From: Sporomusa silvacetica DSM 10669
GTDB taxonomy: Bacteria > Bacillota > Negativicutes > Sporomusales > Sporomusaceae
Assembly: GCF_002257705.1 (NCBI RefSeq)
Contig: NZ_LSLK01000076.1
Span: 1 to 64,000 of the forward strand
Direction of reading: 5' to 3'
DNA length: 64,000 nucleotides
Positions 26,791 through 36,610 of this stretch are shown here, piece after piece. Below the pieces are notes generated by a model. The model saw only the letters and a list, made by a program, of their open reading frames with translations. It was not told where the DNA came from and did no database searches. Each line of letters starts with the position of its first letter. The first letter of the stretch is position 1. Position numbers and translations under genes: made by a program.

Positions 26791-27558
26791 CTATCTCCGC
26801 AACGCATTGTATAGTTTTGCTGATACAGTTGCAATAAAGTCACTAGAATAGCTATGGTCACCTGTGCGGGTGTAAAAACTGATTAAAATTGGATCATGTC
26901 CGTCCTGAACAACACCCACATCACAAAGCACATCATCCAGTTCACCGACTTTATGAAATACCGGTACTTGCATATAACGGGGAATTTCATCATGGAAGAT
27001 TGTGTTGGCCAAATCATCTTTTAATCGCTGCACATGTTCTTTGTCAATATATTTTTCCTTGTATATGGACTCAAGAACCTTGGACATTTCATAAGGCGTT
27101 GTTACACTATGATAACTGTATTTTTTAAACGCCTGTTCATCATGGATTTCCGTCTTACTTAACCGTAAATCCCGCTGGACTTTATCAAACCCGTCTTTTT
27201 TGGTTGCATCAAACTCATTCAGTAATGCCTCAAACGTATTGTTATCACTTACTTTTATCATCATATCAATATCTTGGTCATACTCATTTTGCTTGTAGGA
27301 CGGCGCTTTGGGATAAAGATATTTATATGTAGCCAATGCCACAATCAGCTTACTTGTAGAGGCGGTAGGAAAAACAGTATCCTGGTTATATTTTATCGTT
27401 TTTTCCGTCTTTAAGTTCTTGGCGAACACACCAACTTGTCCGTCAAACTGTTTTAAATCATTGGTTATTTCCCTTTCCAAAGCCGTTGATGCACTAGCTG
27501 TTACCACTGACAAAGCAATAATAAGTGCAGTACATGCTGGGATAAGTTTTTTTAGCAT
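26791..27558 (-). CDS. Secreted serine hydrolase of the class A beta-lactamase fold
   Basis: A 255-residue protein with a signal peptide (residues 1-23, ASA end). TASTSKLIVAL gives the SxxK motif, VSDNNT the SDN motif, and KVGEL stands for KTG. The replacement of KTG by KVG and the lack of other Ambler class A features suggest a peptidase or esterase rather than a resistance enzyme. It lies between the exopolysaccharide operon and the deacetylase at 25915, 48 bases upstream of the latter, so these two are probably co-transcribed. A cell-wall or polymer-trimming role is inference. Confidence 0.75.
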   Translation of the reverse strand: MLKKLIPACTALIIALSVVTASASTALEREITNDLKQFDGQVGVFAKNLKTEKTIKYNQDTVFPTASTSKLIVALATYKYLYPKAPSYKQNEYDQDIDMMIKVSDNNTFEALLNEFDATKKDGFDKVQRDLRLSKTEIHDEQAFKKYSYHSVTTPYEMSKVLESIYKEKYIDKEHVQRLKDDLANTIFHDEIPRYMQVPVFHKVGELDDVLCDVGVVQDGHDPILISFYTRTGDHSYSSDFIATVSAKLYNALRR

Positions 27559-27655
27559 CGAATTCTCCTTTCAACTGGATATAGTCTATTTTATCATAAA
27601 GTTAAGGAACAGGTTAGGAATTTTCCGCCGGAACTCGCGTCGGCTCAGCCGAGTC

Positions 27656-27700
27656 AGATACGCGGACCTTATTCCCCATTTTGTAATATTTGCCATAGAA
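27656..27700. repeat. Short dispersed repeat, copy 2
   Basis: GATACGCGGACCTTATTCCC, then CATTTTGTAATATTTGCCATAGAA, is related to 18529-18566. It sits next to the terminator of the exopolysaccharide operon. Confidence 0.45.
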
Positions 27701-27702
27701 AT

Positions 27703-27744
27703 AAAAAAACCTGCCAAATTCATATGAGTTTGGCAGGTTTTTTT
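27703..27744 (-). terminator. Terminator of the exopolysaccharide operon
   Basis: AAAAAAACCTGCCAAA pairs perfectly with TTTGGCAGGTTTTTTT. It lies 13 bases after the GH18-like gene stop and separates the operon from the serine hydrolase gene. Confidence 0.88.
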
Positions 27745-27756
27745 ATACGCACTTAT

Positions 27757-28791
27757 TTATTCTATTTTGTTAATATCGATATTTCCGCCCAAACGCCATA
27801 TGCTGATGTTATTTACACCCTGCTCTTTAGCTATACCAATCCAGTAATTTAGCGTTTCTACATCAGCGTACCAAACCTGGTAGGAAACACCCATATCTTG
27901 ATACTCAAAAACTATGCACTGGCTTTCTTCATCCCTTTGGGTTTTACTGTCCTGTGTCACTGCAAGAGTTTTGGCTTCGGCTTCTGAGAGAAGAGATCTC
28001 TTACCATTATCACCCCATAGGCAGCCGCCTGTTGCAAATGCAACAGAGGTTTCACCCCGTAAAGCTTTCATTTGCCTTACTGTTTTTTCGATAAACCCCC
28101 GATTGGCCTTTGGGCCTGGCTCGCTATGCAACCCGTACAGGTTATAAAACATGACTACATATTCAGGTCCTTGAGGGAGGTTAGCAATAGAAAATGGTGT
28201 CCCCGGTTCAAGTACCACCCGGAGTTTTAACTTATTTTCCCCGGCTTTTTTATAAAGTTTATCAACAAATATTGAAAAAGACTTTGCAATTTGTTCATCA
28301 TTCCATATACGTTCATAATCAATTTCAATGCCGTCATATTTACCTTGCAAAGTCAGCGCAATAAGATCATCAATATGTCTGTCCATAGATGCAGTAGTAG
28401 CAAATATCCGGCGAAGAACTTCAATGTCTTTCATGATAACCGATTCGTCAGCATTCTGTTTATCATTTATAAAGGTAAGATAGGTTTCATATTTCTCTTT
28501 TTTCGCTTTTAACTCCTTTCTTTTATCGCTAAGTTCCTGGGGAATGAACATGCGATCATGGGCATCAAAATACGCACCGAAATAAGACAGTTTACCTAAT
28601 TTTTTCCCTATCCGCTGCAAGTCTTTTCCACCTGCATCCAAATCCCAATAAGCTAACCATGCCGCCCTTCCAATCGTTTCTTTTGCATCTGCCTTACTAG
28701 TCAACTGGTTATCATAATTACAGCCTGCCAAAAGAACAAAAACAGCTATCAACAGCACCATTTTAAAAATTTTATAAGCTATATCCTTCAC
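27757..28791 (-). CDS. GH18-like glycoside hydrolase lipoprotein, last gene of the exopolysaccharide operon
   Basis: A 344-residue protein with a lipobox LLAGC at about residue 24. The TIM-barrel motif DGIEIDYE (near residue 160) matches the DxxDxDxE catalytic motif of family GH18, with Glu as acid. VVMFYNLYG and the C-terminal SIWRLGGN also fit GH18. In PNAG-type systems a hydrolase trims or releases the polymer, and this may do the same from the inner-membrane or outer-membrane surface. GTG at 28791 follows GAGAGGTG, 21 bases after the upstream gene. The terminator follows directly. Confidence 0.75.
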   Translation of the reverse strand: MKDIAYKIFKMVLLIAVFVLLAGCNYDNQLTSKADAKETIGRAAWLAYWDLDAGGKDLQRIGKKLGKLSYFGAYFDAHDRMFIPQELSDKRKELKAKKEKYETYLTFINDKQNADESVIMKDIEVLRRIFATTASMDRHIDDLIALTLQGKYDGIEIDYERIWNDEQIAKSFSIFVDKLYKKAGENKLKLRVVLEPGTPFSIANLPQGPEYVVMFYNLYGLHSEPGPKANRGFIEKTVRQMKALRGETSVAFATGGCLWGDNGKRSLLSEAEAKTLAVTQDSKTQRDEESQCIVFEYQDMGVSYQVWYADVETLNYWIGIAKEQGVNNISIWRLGGNIDINKIE

Positions 28792-28812
28792 CCAGTTGCA
28801 CCTCTCTACTGC

Positions 28813-30720
28813 CTACAAGTATTTAACGAAAAAATCCACGAGGGCTTCCCATAGCTGTTTCACTGTATGTTTGACATTATCAAGTCCTTCCAATTTACTG
28901 TCAAACAAAATTCTTTCATGTTCTGCTCCCGTATTTTCAGAAATTATCAATTTTTCAAATACACCATCATATACATCATCTGCCAAATTTCTTTGACTTT
29001 GCCCGTAGCCCCCCCATGCACTTTCTAGAAAAATAGCGCCGCCCTTTGTATTCGTTACTTGCAAATCGCTTACGGCTTCCTTGTCATCCACTATAATTGT
29101 TAGCTTATCTCCTTTAAGAGACAACGCCACGCGCCGGTCACCCTTCGCATGAACACTGATCTCAGGTATATAGGGTTCTGCTCCCTCTGCCACGGTAGGA
29201 GCTACTTCCCGGGTTTTATTTTCCAACCGTACTGCGTAAGCTTTGGCTTTTTCAGGTGAATTAGCATATTGCAGGAGAGTTGTCAGCGCAGTTTGTTCAG
29301 CCGCTTTTTTATCCTCAGGAATAGATAAAATTGTTTTTCCGTCATGCTGATCTAAATTTAACTTAAACAACTCTTTTTCGGCACTGCCATTTTGTTCTGT
29401 AACATATAAAACATTGTTAAGAATATATACAGACAAGAAATTTTTTAAGTTTTCGTCTGCCCGCAGATATATTCTCTGTAACCCAAATTTATTGCCCTTC
29501 AGCCTTACGCTAAGTTTTATATCTCCAAAATCATTACTATTCTTCAAACGTACTAATCCTTGGTCTTTTGGCAAAGATGTTAAAATCATCGTTTCGTCTT
29601 GAATCTCCAATGCCCCTTTACGAGTATCCCATTCCCTCTGTTTATTTAAATTGCCATTGACAAAATCCAAATCCTGATTAATATCGTATTTAATCCGCAT
29701 CAACAGATGATTGGGATACCAATAAGGCTGCGGTTGCATCCGCGTCAAATCATAAATACTGCTATTTCTCTGATTAAATGTAAATCCTTCCCGGTTAAAG
29801 TTCATTTTAAACAATGTTTTAATCCAATCTTCATTTACAGCACTGACTTTGTCATTATTACCAAACCGGCCTGTATTGGAGTGCATGAGTATATACGTTC
29901 CCGGTACATAGCCAATAGACTGAGTATATATATCCCGCATGGCTTGATAATCGTGCGAAATACGTTCTTTCATCCTGGTATAGCTCTCTTTGGGAACACC
30001 ATATTCGTCCCGTATATAATCCATTAAATAATGATTGTATTTACGTCCTAAGTAAGGGGCAACACTGGCATGTTCAAGTGGAACTAATTCTCCCAGATAG
30101 TTATCGTAGCGGTCAAACACGTTAATAAACGCCAGTCTGTAGCCATTGGTACCCATTTCCCAATACGTCGTTTTTTCCAGCTCTGTTAGTTCTTCAGGTA
30201 TTAAAAATTTAGGGTCTTTTTTATCGAATTTTTCAGGATAGGTCAGCATTGTTGCTTTAAAATTCAACTCTTCCAAGATTTTTTGTGAAAAAATAGCCGT
30301 ATCCCTTCTGCCATCTTCAAAGGTCAAAAACAATGATTTTTCCGGCAACTCTTTTCCAGACTGATAGTAGTCTAAAATATCTTGCTGAGTAATAGTTACA
30401 TAGCCCAAATCTTTTAGCGCTTGCAAATGTTCCTGCAAACGCCCGATGCCAATAATATTTTGCTTACCTATCCTTTCCACACCAAAATAGGAAAGGGCAA
30501 CAAAGCCTTTATCGCCCGAAAACTTTGTACTCTGCTCGGTATAAGGTTTATATGCTTTCAGAGTAAGCAAGGTGACTACAGCTATCGCAATTATCACAAA
30601 AATGAATAGTAGTTGAAATACTACTCTTACCATTTTCTTCCTGTCTTTGAGTTCTGTGAATTTCGCATAGACGGCTGTTTTTCTATACTTACGAGCAATG
30701 AAATTAGTTGGCGTTGTCAT
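28813..30720 (-). CDS. Membrane-anchored NodB-like deacetylase with C-terminal lectin-like domain
   Basis: A 635-residue protein with one TM segment (about 32-54). A NodB-like domain (about 70-330) has LFLTFEDGRRDT where TFDDG is usual, so the first metal Asp is Glu here; MHSNTGRFG comes later. A C-terminal beta-rich region (about 400-600, with VRLKGNKFGLQRIYLRADE) looks like a concanavalin/LamG-type carbohydrate-binding module. It could bind the polymer and deacetylate it weakly, or only bind it. Its ATG overlaps the stop of the PilZ-GT2 gene by one base, so the two are translationally coupled. Confidence 0.75.
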   Translation of the reverse strand: MTTPTNFIARKYRKTAVYAKFTELKDRKKMVRVVFQLLFIFVIIAIAVVTLLTLKAYKPYTEQSTKFSGDKGFVALSYFGVERIGKQNIIGIGRLQEHLQALKDLGYVTITQQDILDYYQSGKELPEKSLFLTFEDGRRDTAIFSQKILEELNFKATMLTYPEKFDKKDPKFLIPEELTELEKTTYWEMGTNGYRLAFINVFDRYDNYLGELVPLEHASVAPYLGRKYNHYLMDYIRDEYGVPKESYTRMKERISHDYQAMRDIYTQSIGYVPGTYILMHSNTGRFGNNDKVSAVNEDWIKTLFKMNFNREGFTFNQRNSSIYDLTRMQPQPYWYPNHLLMRIKYDINQDLDFVNGNLNKQREWDTRKGALEIQDETMILTSLPKDQGLVRLKNSNDFGDIKLSVRLKGNKFGLQRIYLRADENLKNFLSVYILNNVLYVTEQNGSAEKELFKLNLDQHDGKTILSIPEDKKAAEQTALTTLLQYANSPEKAKAYAVRLENKTREVAPTVAEGAEPYIPEISVHAKGDRRVALSLKGDKLTIIVDDKEAVSDLQVTNTKGGAIFLESAWGGYGQSQRNLADDVYDGVFEKLIISENTGAEHERILFDSKLEGLDNVKHTVKQLWEALVDFFVKYL

Positions 30721-32555
30721 TAGCGTATATCTCCACTTATATTATCTTTCTTTTTTGCCATTTCCAAAATATCGGCCGGAGTCAACCTTGTTCCCCAGGT
30801 AGTTTTCCAAAACGTAACCCAGGCAATGGGCATTTGCCATAAAAGCACGGCTTCATAGTAGAAACAGAACCATAATCCATACAGCCATGTTGAGCTTTTC
30901 CGTAGAAATAGCTGAGCCATACTCATCAACAAAGCCATCAGAAAAATACCGAGGATAAAAGTAAGCGGAAATACCCTGTGCATAAGTGGAATGTAAACCA
31001 GATTATAAATAACGATAGCCGGCGCCAGCAGCGGTACAAGCATCCCCATATAAAATGATAATGACATAAAGGGTTCTTTTTTCCACATAAACCGGGCTGC
31101 TATCAGCGATTCTCTCAGCCATGACCGTTTCCAGCGCATTTGCTGTTTCAAAAAAACAGAATATCTATTTGGCACAATGGTAGTACATATTGCCGTATCT
31201 TGATAGGTAGTGCGATTGTTTCTTAAGATGAAATTTGTCATACTCCGGTCATCGCCAAACGTGGCTCTCTCTCCCAAAAATTCTTGGTTCAGCCAGGCAT
31301 CCATATATTTGAGGACTAGGTCTTTCCGATAACAAGAAAGCGGGCCTGATAAGCAGGTGACGGCATCAAAATAGCCTTCTGCTGCCTTCATAATCCGAAA
31401 CGCAATATAATAGCGGACAGCCTGCATTTTCGTAAGTGCATTGGTATAGGTATTAGCAACATCTGTTCTGCCTGACACACCTCCCATTTTTGTATCCTTG
31501 AAAGGTTGTACAATATTTCGAATAGCAAAAGGATCTAAAAAGCTGTCGGAATCAACAAATACCACCAATTCATGTTGCGCCCTTATTGCTCCTTTAGCCA
31601 TGGCTTCCCGCTTACCTGCGTTTTTCTCCTGCCGGAAATAATGCAGTCTTGTTTCAACGTCATAGCGTTTTTCTTTACTCTTCAATTCTTCCGCTATTTC
31701 TACAATTTTTGTAAAAGACTGGTCGTTGGAACAATCATCGACTACGATTACTTCCAGCTTATCGACAGGATAATCCTGATTGATGCAACTTACAATTGTT
31801 CTTTGTATCCACTCTTCTTCGTTAAAACAAGGAATAACAATACTGACACCTGGCATAAACTCGTTGTCAATGGAAACAGGCCGATAAAAAATAGCAAATA
31901 AATAGCGGCTCAGCAAAAAAGTAGCGGCAATAAGGCTATACATATACAGAATTTTATTAAATTTAAAATATAATATACTTTCTGCCCGCATCAGCAGGAT
32001 ACAGGCACAAATAATGAATAGGAACAGTGAGGCACACGATAGCATATACCAATTTTTCTTTCTATTGGCATACTGCGCTAATGATTCTAAAAATAGTACA
32101 CCACAGCGTGTTTGTCCTGCTGGAGTTTTTTCAAGCCGGATATATCTAGCCTCAATATCAACTTTCATCTCATAACCTTCCGGCATAGTCCCGGGCGCGA
32201 TAGTAAAATTCAAGCGAATATTCTTGGCTTGGTTCAAATCCTCAGCCACTTCAGGGGGCACTTCCAGTAACATCCCGGTTGTCGATATATCCACACATTT
32301 TCCGGTATGTTTTACTGTTTTTCCCGCCAAAACGTATGTAACGGCAACAATATACTCAACCAAATAGCGTCTGCCCATATTTTCAGATACTATCCGAATT
32401 CCAAGGTCATTTCCACCCACATTATTTCCTAAAGCCTGGCGTCTATCCACATTGGTACGCAAGCCTTCTTTATCCGGCACTTTAGAAAGCAGCCTACGGT
32501 CAGGTTTAACGGCAAACAAAATATCTTCTTTCTCTTTTTTAAATCGTTTATCCAT
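30720..32555 (-). CDS. PilZ-GT2 fusion: processive polysaccharide synthase
   Basis: A 611-residue protein. Residues about 60-170 are a PilZ domain with DISTTG (the [D/N]xSxxG motif). The preceding arginine motif reads GRRYLVEY, without the second Arg of RxxxR, so c-di-GMP binding is uncertain. Two TM segments (175-215) follow, then a GT2 domain with IPCFNEEEW, VVDDCS, VFVDSDS (DxD), ATFGDD (catalytic base region) and QMRWKRSW (QxxRW). Four to five TM segments end the protein. This is the hyaluronan/chitin/cellulose synthase type. PilZ sits at the N-terminus; in BcsA it follows the GT domain. It is the fourth gene of the exopolysaccharide operon. Confidence 0.88.
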   Translation of the reverse strand: MDKRFKKEKEDILFAVKPDRRLLSKVPDKEGLRTNVDRRQALGNNVGGNDLGIRIVSENMGRRYLVEYIVAVTYVLAGKTVKHTGKCVDISTTGMLLEVPPEVAEDLNQAKNIRLNFTIAPGTMPEGYEMKVDIEARYIRLEKTPAGQTRCGVLFLESLAQYANRKKNWYMLSCASLFLFIICACILLMRAESILYFKFNKILYMYSLIAATFLLSRYLFAIFYRPVSIDNEFMPGVSIVIPCFNEEEWIQRTIVSCINQDYPVDKLEVIVVDDCSNDQSFTKIVEIAEELKSKEKRYDVETRLHYFRQEKNAGKREAMAKGAIRAQHELVVFVDSDSFLDPFAIRNIVQPFKDTKMGGVSGRTDVANTYTNALTKMQAVRYYIAFRIMKAAEGYFDAVTCLSGPLSCYRKDLVLKYMDAWLNQEFLGERATFGDDRSMTNFILRNNRTTYQDTAICTTIVPNRYSVFLKQQMRWKRSWLRESLIAARFMWKKEPFMSLSFYMGMLVPLLAPAIVIYNLVYIPLMHRVFPLTFILGIFLMALLMSMAQLFLRKSSTWLYGLWFCFYYEAVLLWQMPIAWVTFWKTTWGTRLTPADILEMAKKKDNISGDIR

Positions 32556-32625
32556 AGCCTACCTCCCTGCCAATTCATATAATTTTGCCTTTACTTGCCA
32601 ACGCTATCAGGGCTATGCAATAATC

Positions 32626-35241
32626 TCAATGTTTTTTTCGATTGATTTGCGAATAGCCCTCAAATAAATAATCTGATAGCCTGCCCACTTTAAACTTCGA
32701 TGGATCAGAATCCGCCTTAGCTTCATTGGCCGTCAGCAAAATATCCAAAGCCGCTGGTGTGTAGATAACACTATCGCCCATGTGCATGACCAGGATAGCG
32801 CCCTTTTTCACTTCACCGTATTGGGTATAAACGCCTTCTTTGATCGTATCTACCAGCTGAGTAATGTCCTTGGCTTTATAGTCATTGGTACTTGTCGAAC
32901 CGGAAATAATATAGTCGTAACCGGTGTCAAGCAACGCTTCCATGCCCATTTTACTGATTGCCAGTGTGGGGGGACGAAAAAATCTGGTCAACGCCGGTTT
33001 CCCATTACTAGTTACATCGCCTGTAACTTCCCGCAATTTCTGGTAAGATGTTGCCAAATCTTTGAAATACTCTTCTTTTTCTTGCGTTTTGACATACTTA
33101 TGTGTTCTTGGATCCATGACCGCCATCGGTTTATGCTTATCCGAGTGACTGCCAATTTCATGGCCTTCCACAGCAATTGCCCTAAGCAGGTTCGTGTTAT
33201 ACAAGACATTATTGGTAATAATAAAGAACGTTCCCGATACATTATGTTTGCGCAGAACATACAGCAATTTATTTATCGCTGCATCTGACCCCCAATCATC
33301 AAAGGTTAAAAAGATAACATTATCTTTGGTGTGTACGAAGCCGGTTTTATCGAGTCGCCGTTCATCCATTTTTGAAAATCCGATCATTCGGTCCTCAAAG
33401 TTAACGTCGTTTTGCCCAATATAATGCTGAGAAGCTGTTGATAAGAAGTTATGACTGTTAATAGCTATTTCCGGTCCATCATGCCTTAGATGGGGCGGAA
33501 CCTTTTGCAAGTCTACCGGGTATTGGTAAGTGTACTTCGTATTATTGAGAATTTCACCAACCGGCTTAATCATATACTGCGAATTATTGGCCCGGTTGTT
33601 AATGGGATTATCATAAAAAGTTGCATAGGCAATATTATCTATTTTGTTTTGTTTGATTGATTCCAGCAAACCGCCGACAATCTGGTCATCTGTATAAAAA
33701 TCCATTCTAAAATACAGAATTTGTCCGCGAGCTAATGAAAGCATGCTTTTGTGAAATAGTTCTGCCATAATCGCATCTACCGAAGTATAATCTTTCTGTT
33801 TACTCTGCACAATATTGATTGATTGACCAATCAGCTTATATTCTAAACTGCCAACCGCTTCTTTTGTAGTATCTAATACGGGGCCTGATACCTGCTTTAC
33901 CAAATTTGTAGACACACCAAACTGCTCTTTCAGCAGGCGCGACGAAGACATAATACTCTTGCGAGTTTCTTCTAAGCTTTCTCCAGCCTTCGGTCTTATG
34001 GCAATACCGACTTCATGCTTATTGGCAATGATTTTACGTACTATTTGCGGATACTTTTTCATTTCTGCTTCCGACACAAAGAAGGTTGCTTTAATGCCAA
34101 GCTTATTCAATCTTTCAAGGACATCATTTACTACTGATTCTTTCGTTAATCCACCAAAGGTGTAGGAAAGAGCCTGCTCTGTTGTGAAAATCGTCTTAAT
34201 CTCAGTTGCCGGCTGCCCAATACTTTCAGCTGCATACGCTATTGGGCAACTAAATAGAGCCATGATTTGCTCTTGCAGAAATGAAGCCGTTTTTGTTAAC
34301 AACGCAAATTGGTTGCTGTAATCTGGCCACAAGGCCGTTTTACTGCTCATTTTAGAATAATCCTCTACATACACTGTGCTATATTGGGCCTTCTGCAGTG
34401 CTATTAACAGTTTTTCCACAGCCAAAGCAATCTCTGGTTCTCTCAGACCTTCTTGTGACATTTCTATTAAACCCGGTTGTTTATCTATAGCTGGTTTTAA
34501 ATCTGTTTTTCCTGGTTCATTTGTAATCAGTTCAATATTTGCTAATAATTTGACAGAAACAATACTACCTGGCCGAAGAGCGGCAACAAAAGCGTCCGCG
34601 TCAGTAGTTGCAGCGTTGCCTTGTCTCACATTAAAAAAAGCATCACTTTGTACAACATTTTTAAATCCGCACGCCTTCGCGACTTGCAGCACTTGATCTG
34701 TATATTTTGTGTCATTGCATTTTAGCAAATTAGGCTCTTGCGTAGCATTTTCTTTAACAATTTTTTCGGCACGGCAAAAATCCTTAGCCAATCTTTCGAT
34801 AGGTAGATTCTCCATTTTAGGCATACCCAAAAGTGTAAAGTTTTCAATTTTTTGCCCTGCGTTTTTAATATCTGCCAAGGTCTGTGGATCCTCGACAGTG
34901 TGCAGTCCGTCCACAAAAAAGGTTGCTTTACTGTTATACTTTTCCAACAAAACCAATATTTGCTGCACGGTATTACGATCTGTTAGTCCGTCAAAGGTCA
35001 AGGCAATCTGACGGGAACTGCCCGGAACGCCGGTAACGATTGTTGCCTTCTCTTGACTTTTTTCCAGTTGTGCTAAGGCTTGTGCCACTTCCTCGTCCGC
35101 ATTATAGAGATCGTCAAGAGTTATATTACTGTGATACTCTCTTACTGGCTGATTTTTCAAAAAGTCTTTATAAAAAAATACAGCAGTTAGCGAAATTCCT
35201 ATAATAAGAATTAATGCTAATACCATCGTACGGCTTTTCAT
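32626..35241 (-). CDS. Protein with three tandem NodB-like domains, two of them degenerate
   Basis: About 871 residues with one N-terminal TM segment (about 5-25). Domain 1 (about 75-260) has ALTFDGLTDR with one metal Asp and no HxxxH. Domain 2 (about 355-540) has SYTFGGLTKES with neither Asp. Domain 3 (from about 639) is complete: IFLTFDDWGSD, GHEIGSHSDKH (HxxxH) and RFFRPP. So one catalytic deacetylase domain is joined to two likely binding or scaffold copies. ATG at 35241 follows AGGAGGTGG. The gene is 18 bases downstream of the dehydrogenase gene. It probably acts on the polymer as it leaves the inner membrane. Confidence 0.85.
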   Translation of the reverse strand: MKSRTMVLALILIIGISLTAVFFYKDFLKNQPVREYHSNITLDDLYNADEEVAQALAQLEKSQEKATIVTGVPGSSRQIALTFDGLTDRNTVQQILVLLEKYNSKATFFVDGLHTVEDPQTLADIKNAGQKIENFTLLGMPKMENLPIERLAKDFCRAEKIVKENATQEPNLLKCNDTKYTDQVLQVAKACGFKNVVQSDAFFNVRQGNAATTDADAFVAALRPGSIVSVKLLANIELITNEPGKTDLKPAIDKQPGLIEMSQEGLREPEIALAVEKLLIALQKAQYSTVYVEDYSKMSSKTALWPDYSNQFALLTKTASFLQEQIMALFSCPIAYAAESIGQPATEIKTIFTTEQALSYTFGGLTKESVVNDVLERLNKLGIKATFFVSEAEMKKYPQIVRKIIANKHEVGIAIRPKAGESLEETRKSIMSSSRLLKEQFGVSTNLVKQVSGPVLDTTKEAVGSLEYKLIGQSINIVQSKQKDYTSVDAIMAELFHKSMLSLARGQILYFRMDFYTDDQIVGGLLESIKQNKIDNIAYATFYDNPINNRANNSQYMIKPVGEILNNTKYTYQYPVDLQKVPPHLRHDGPEIAINSHNFLSTASQHYIGQNDVNFEDRMIGFSKMDERRLDKTGFVHTKDNVIFLTFDDWGSDAAINKLLYVLRKHNVSGTFFIITNNVLYNTNLLRAIAVEGHEIGSHSDKHKPMAVMDPRTHKYVKTQEKEEYFKDLATSYQKLREVTGDVTSNGKPALTRFFRPPTLAISKMGMEALLDTGYDYIISGSTSTNDYKAKDITQLVDTIKEGVYTQYGEVKKGAILVMHMGDSVIYTPAALDILLTANEAKADSDPSKFKVGRLSDYLFEGYSQINRKKH

Positions 35242-35259
35242 AGATACCACCTCCTATGA

Positions 35260-36588
35260 CTAAAGGCTCCAGTAAGAATAAACCTCTTCTTCCAGTTTTT
35301 TTTGTTCTATTACATTCTTGATATCAATAATCACATGCTTAGACTGGTTATTTTTCTGTTTGAACATTCTTTCGATATCGGTGACCGCTATATCTTTAAA
35401 CTGTTGATGCCCTACCAAAAATATCAGACAATCGGCATTGGAAATATCTTTTATTTCCACAAGCTCCTGATTTAATTCTCTTTTGTATTCGGTTTTATCA
35501 ACAACTGGATCTACTACTTTTACTGTGATTCCATATCCAGCAAGTTGCTTACAAATATCTACGGCTTTTGAGTTGCGCATATCAGGACAATTTTCCTTGA
35601 AGCTGACTCCCATAACGTATATATTGGATTTGTTAACATTTTTACCTGCTTGAATCATTTTTTTGATTACATTATGAGCAATAAAAGTTGCCATGCCGTC
35701 ATTGACTTTTCTCCCAGCGGCAATAATTTCTGAGTGATATCCGAGTACTTCGGCTTGATAAATAAAATAATATGGATCAATCCCAATACAATGTCCGCCT
35801 ACTAAGCCAGGATAAAACCCCAGAGCATTCCATTTGGTATTCATTGCATCAATAACATCTTTGGTGTTAATTCCCATTCGGTCAAAAGCCATTGCCAATT
35901 CATTCATAAAGGCAATGTTAATGTCTCTTTGGGCATTTTCCGACAACTTTGCGGCTTCCGCTACTTTAATGCTAGGTGCTTTATATACGCTAGCATGAAT
36001 AATTAGTTCATAAATTGCCGCAATCTCTTCCAGTGTTTCTTCATCTATACCGGAAACAATTTTGATGATGTTATCCAGTCTATGTACTTTATCTCCGGGA
36101 TTAATTCGTTCGGGAGAATAACCGACTTTGAAATCCCTGCCGCATCGCAAACCAGATTCTGTTTCCAAAATAGGTATACAAATATCTTCCGTTACACCCG
36201 GATATACTGTAGATTCAAAAACAACAATACTTCCTTTTGATAAATTTTTCCCTACTATTTGGCTAGCATAAACAACAGGTGACAAATTTGGTGTTTTATC
36301 ACCATTAATCGGCGTTGGTACAGCAACGATAATCATTTTAGCTGCTTGCAATCTTGCGGGATCGGTAGTAAATTCTAATGTCGAGCTTTGGATTTTCTCA
36401 TCACCAATTTCCTGGGTAGGGTCAATTCCCTTTTTGCAAATGGCAATCTTTTCCTGGTTAATATCAAATCCCAGTGTTTTGACTTTCTCAGCAAATGCCA
36501 CTGCTATTGGCAACCCTACATAGCCAAGACCTACAACCGCTAAATAATCTTTTTTTGTCTGTATTCCGTTAAATACTTCTAATAACAT
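35260..36588 (-). CDS. UDP-N-acetylhexosamine dehydrogenase (TviB/WbpO type)
   Basis: A 442-residue protein of the UDP-glucose/GDP-mannose dehydrogenase family. VVGLGYVGLPIAVAFAEK is the NAD-binding start, VVFESTVYPG follows, YSPERINPGDK is typical of the TviB/WbpO branch, and LVGGHCIGIDPYY holds the catalytic Cys. That branch oxidises UDP-GlcNAc or UDP-GalNAc to the uronic acid, so the polymer may contain aminouronic residues. The substrate choice is inference. ATG follows AGGTGAA; 22 bases separate it from the outer-membrane gene and 18 from the triple-NodB gene. Confidence 0.85.
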   Translation of the reverse strand: MLLEVFNGIQTKKDYLAVVGLGYVGLPIAVAFAEKVKTLGFDINQEKIAICKKGIDPTQEIGDEKIQSSTLEFTTDPARLQAAKMIIVAVPTPINGDKTPNLSPVVYASQIVGKNLSKGSIVVFESTVYPGVTEDICIPILETESGLRCGRDFKVGYSPERINPGDKVHRLDNIIKIVSGIDEETLEEIAAIYELIIHASVYKAPSIKVAEAAKLSENAQRDINIAFMNELAMAFDRMGINTKDVIDAMNTKWNALGFYPGLVGGHCIGIDPYYFIYQAEVLGYHSEIIAAGRKVNDGMATFIAHNVIKKMIQAGKNVNKSNIYVMGVSFKENCPDMRNSKAVDICKQLAGYGITVKVVDPVVDKTEYKRELNQELVEIKDISNADCLIFLVGHQQFKDIAVTDIERMFKQKNNQSKHVIIDIKNVIEQKKLEEEVYSYWSL

Positions 36589-36610
36589 GCCAATTCACCT
36601 ACTTATAAAA

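Noticed and set aside
26791..27558. Antibiotic-resistance beta-lactamase
   Set aside because: SxxK and SDN are present but KTG reads KVG, and the context is polysaccharide metabolism.
32782..33288. Plus-strand frame of 168 codons
   Set aside because: Antisense to the active NodB domain of the triple-NodB gene.
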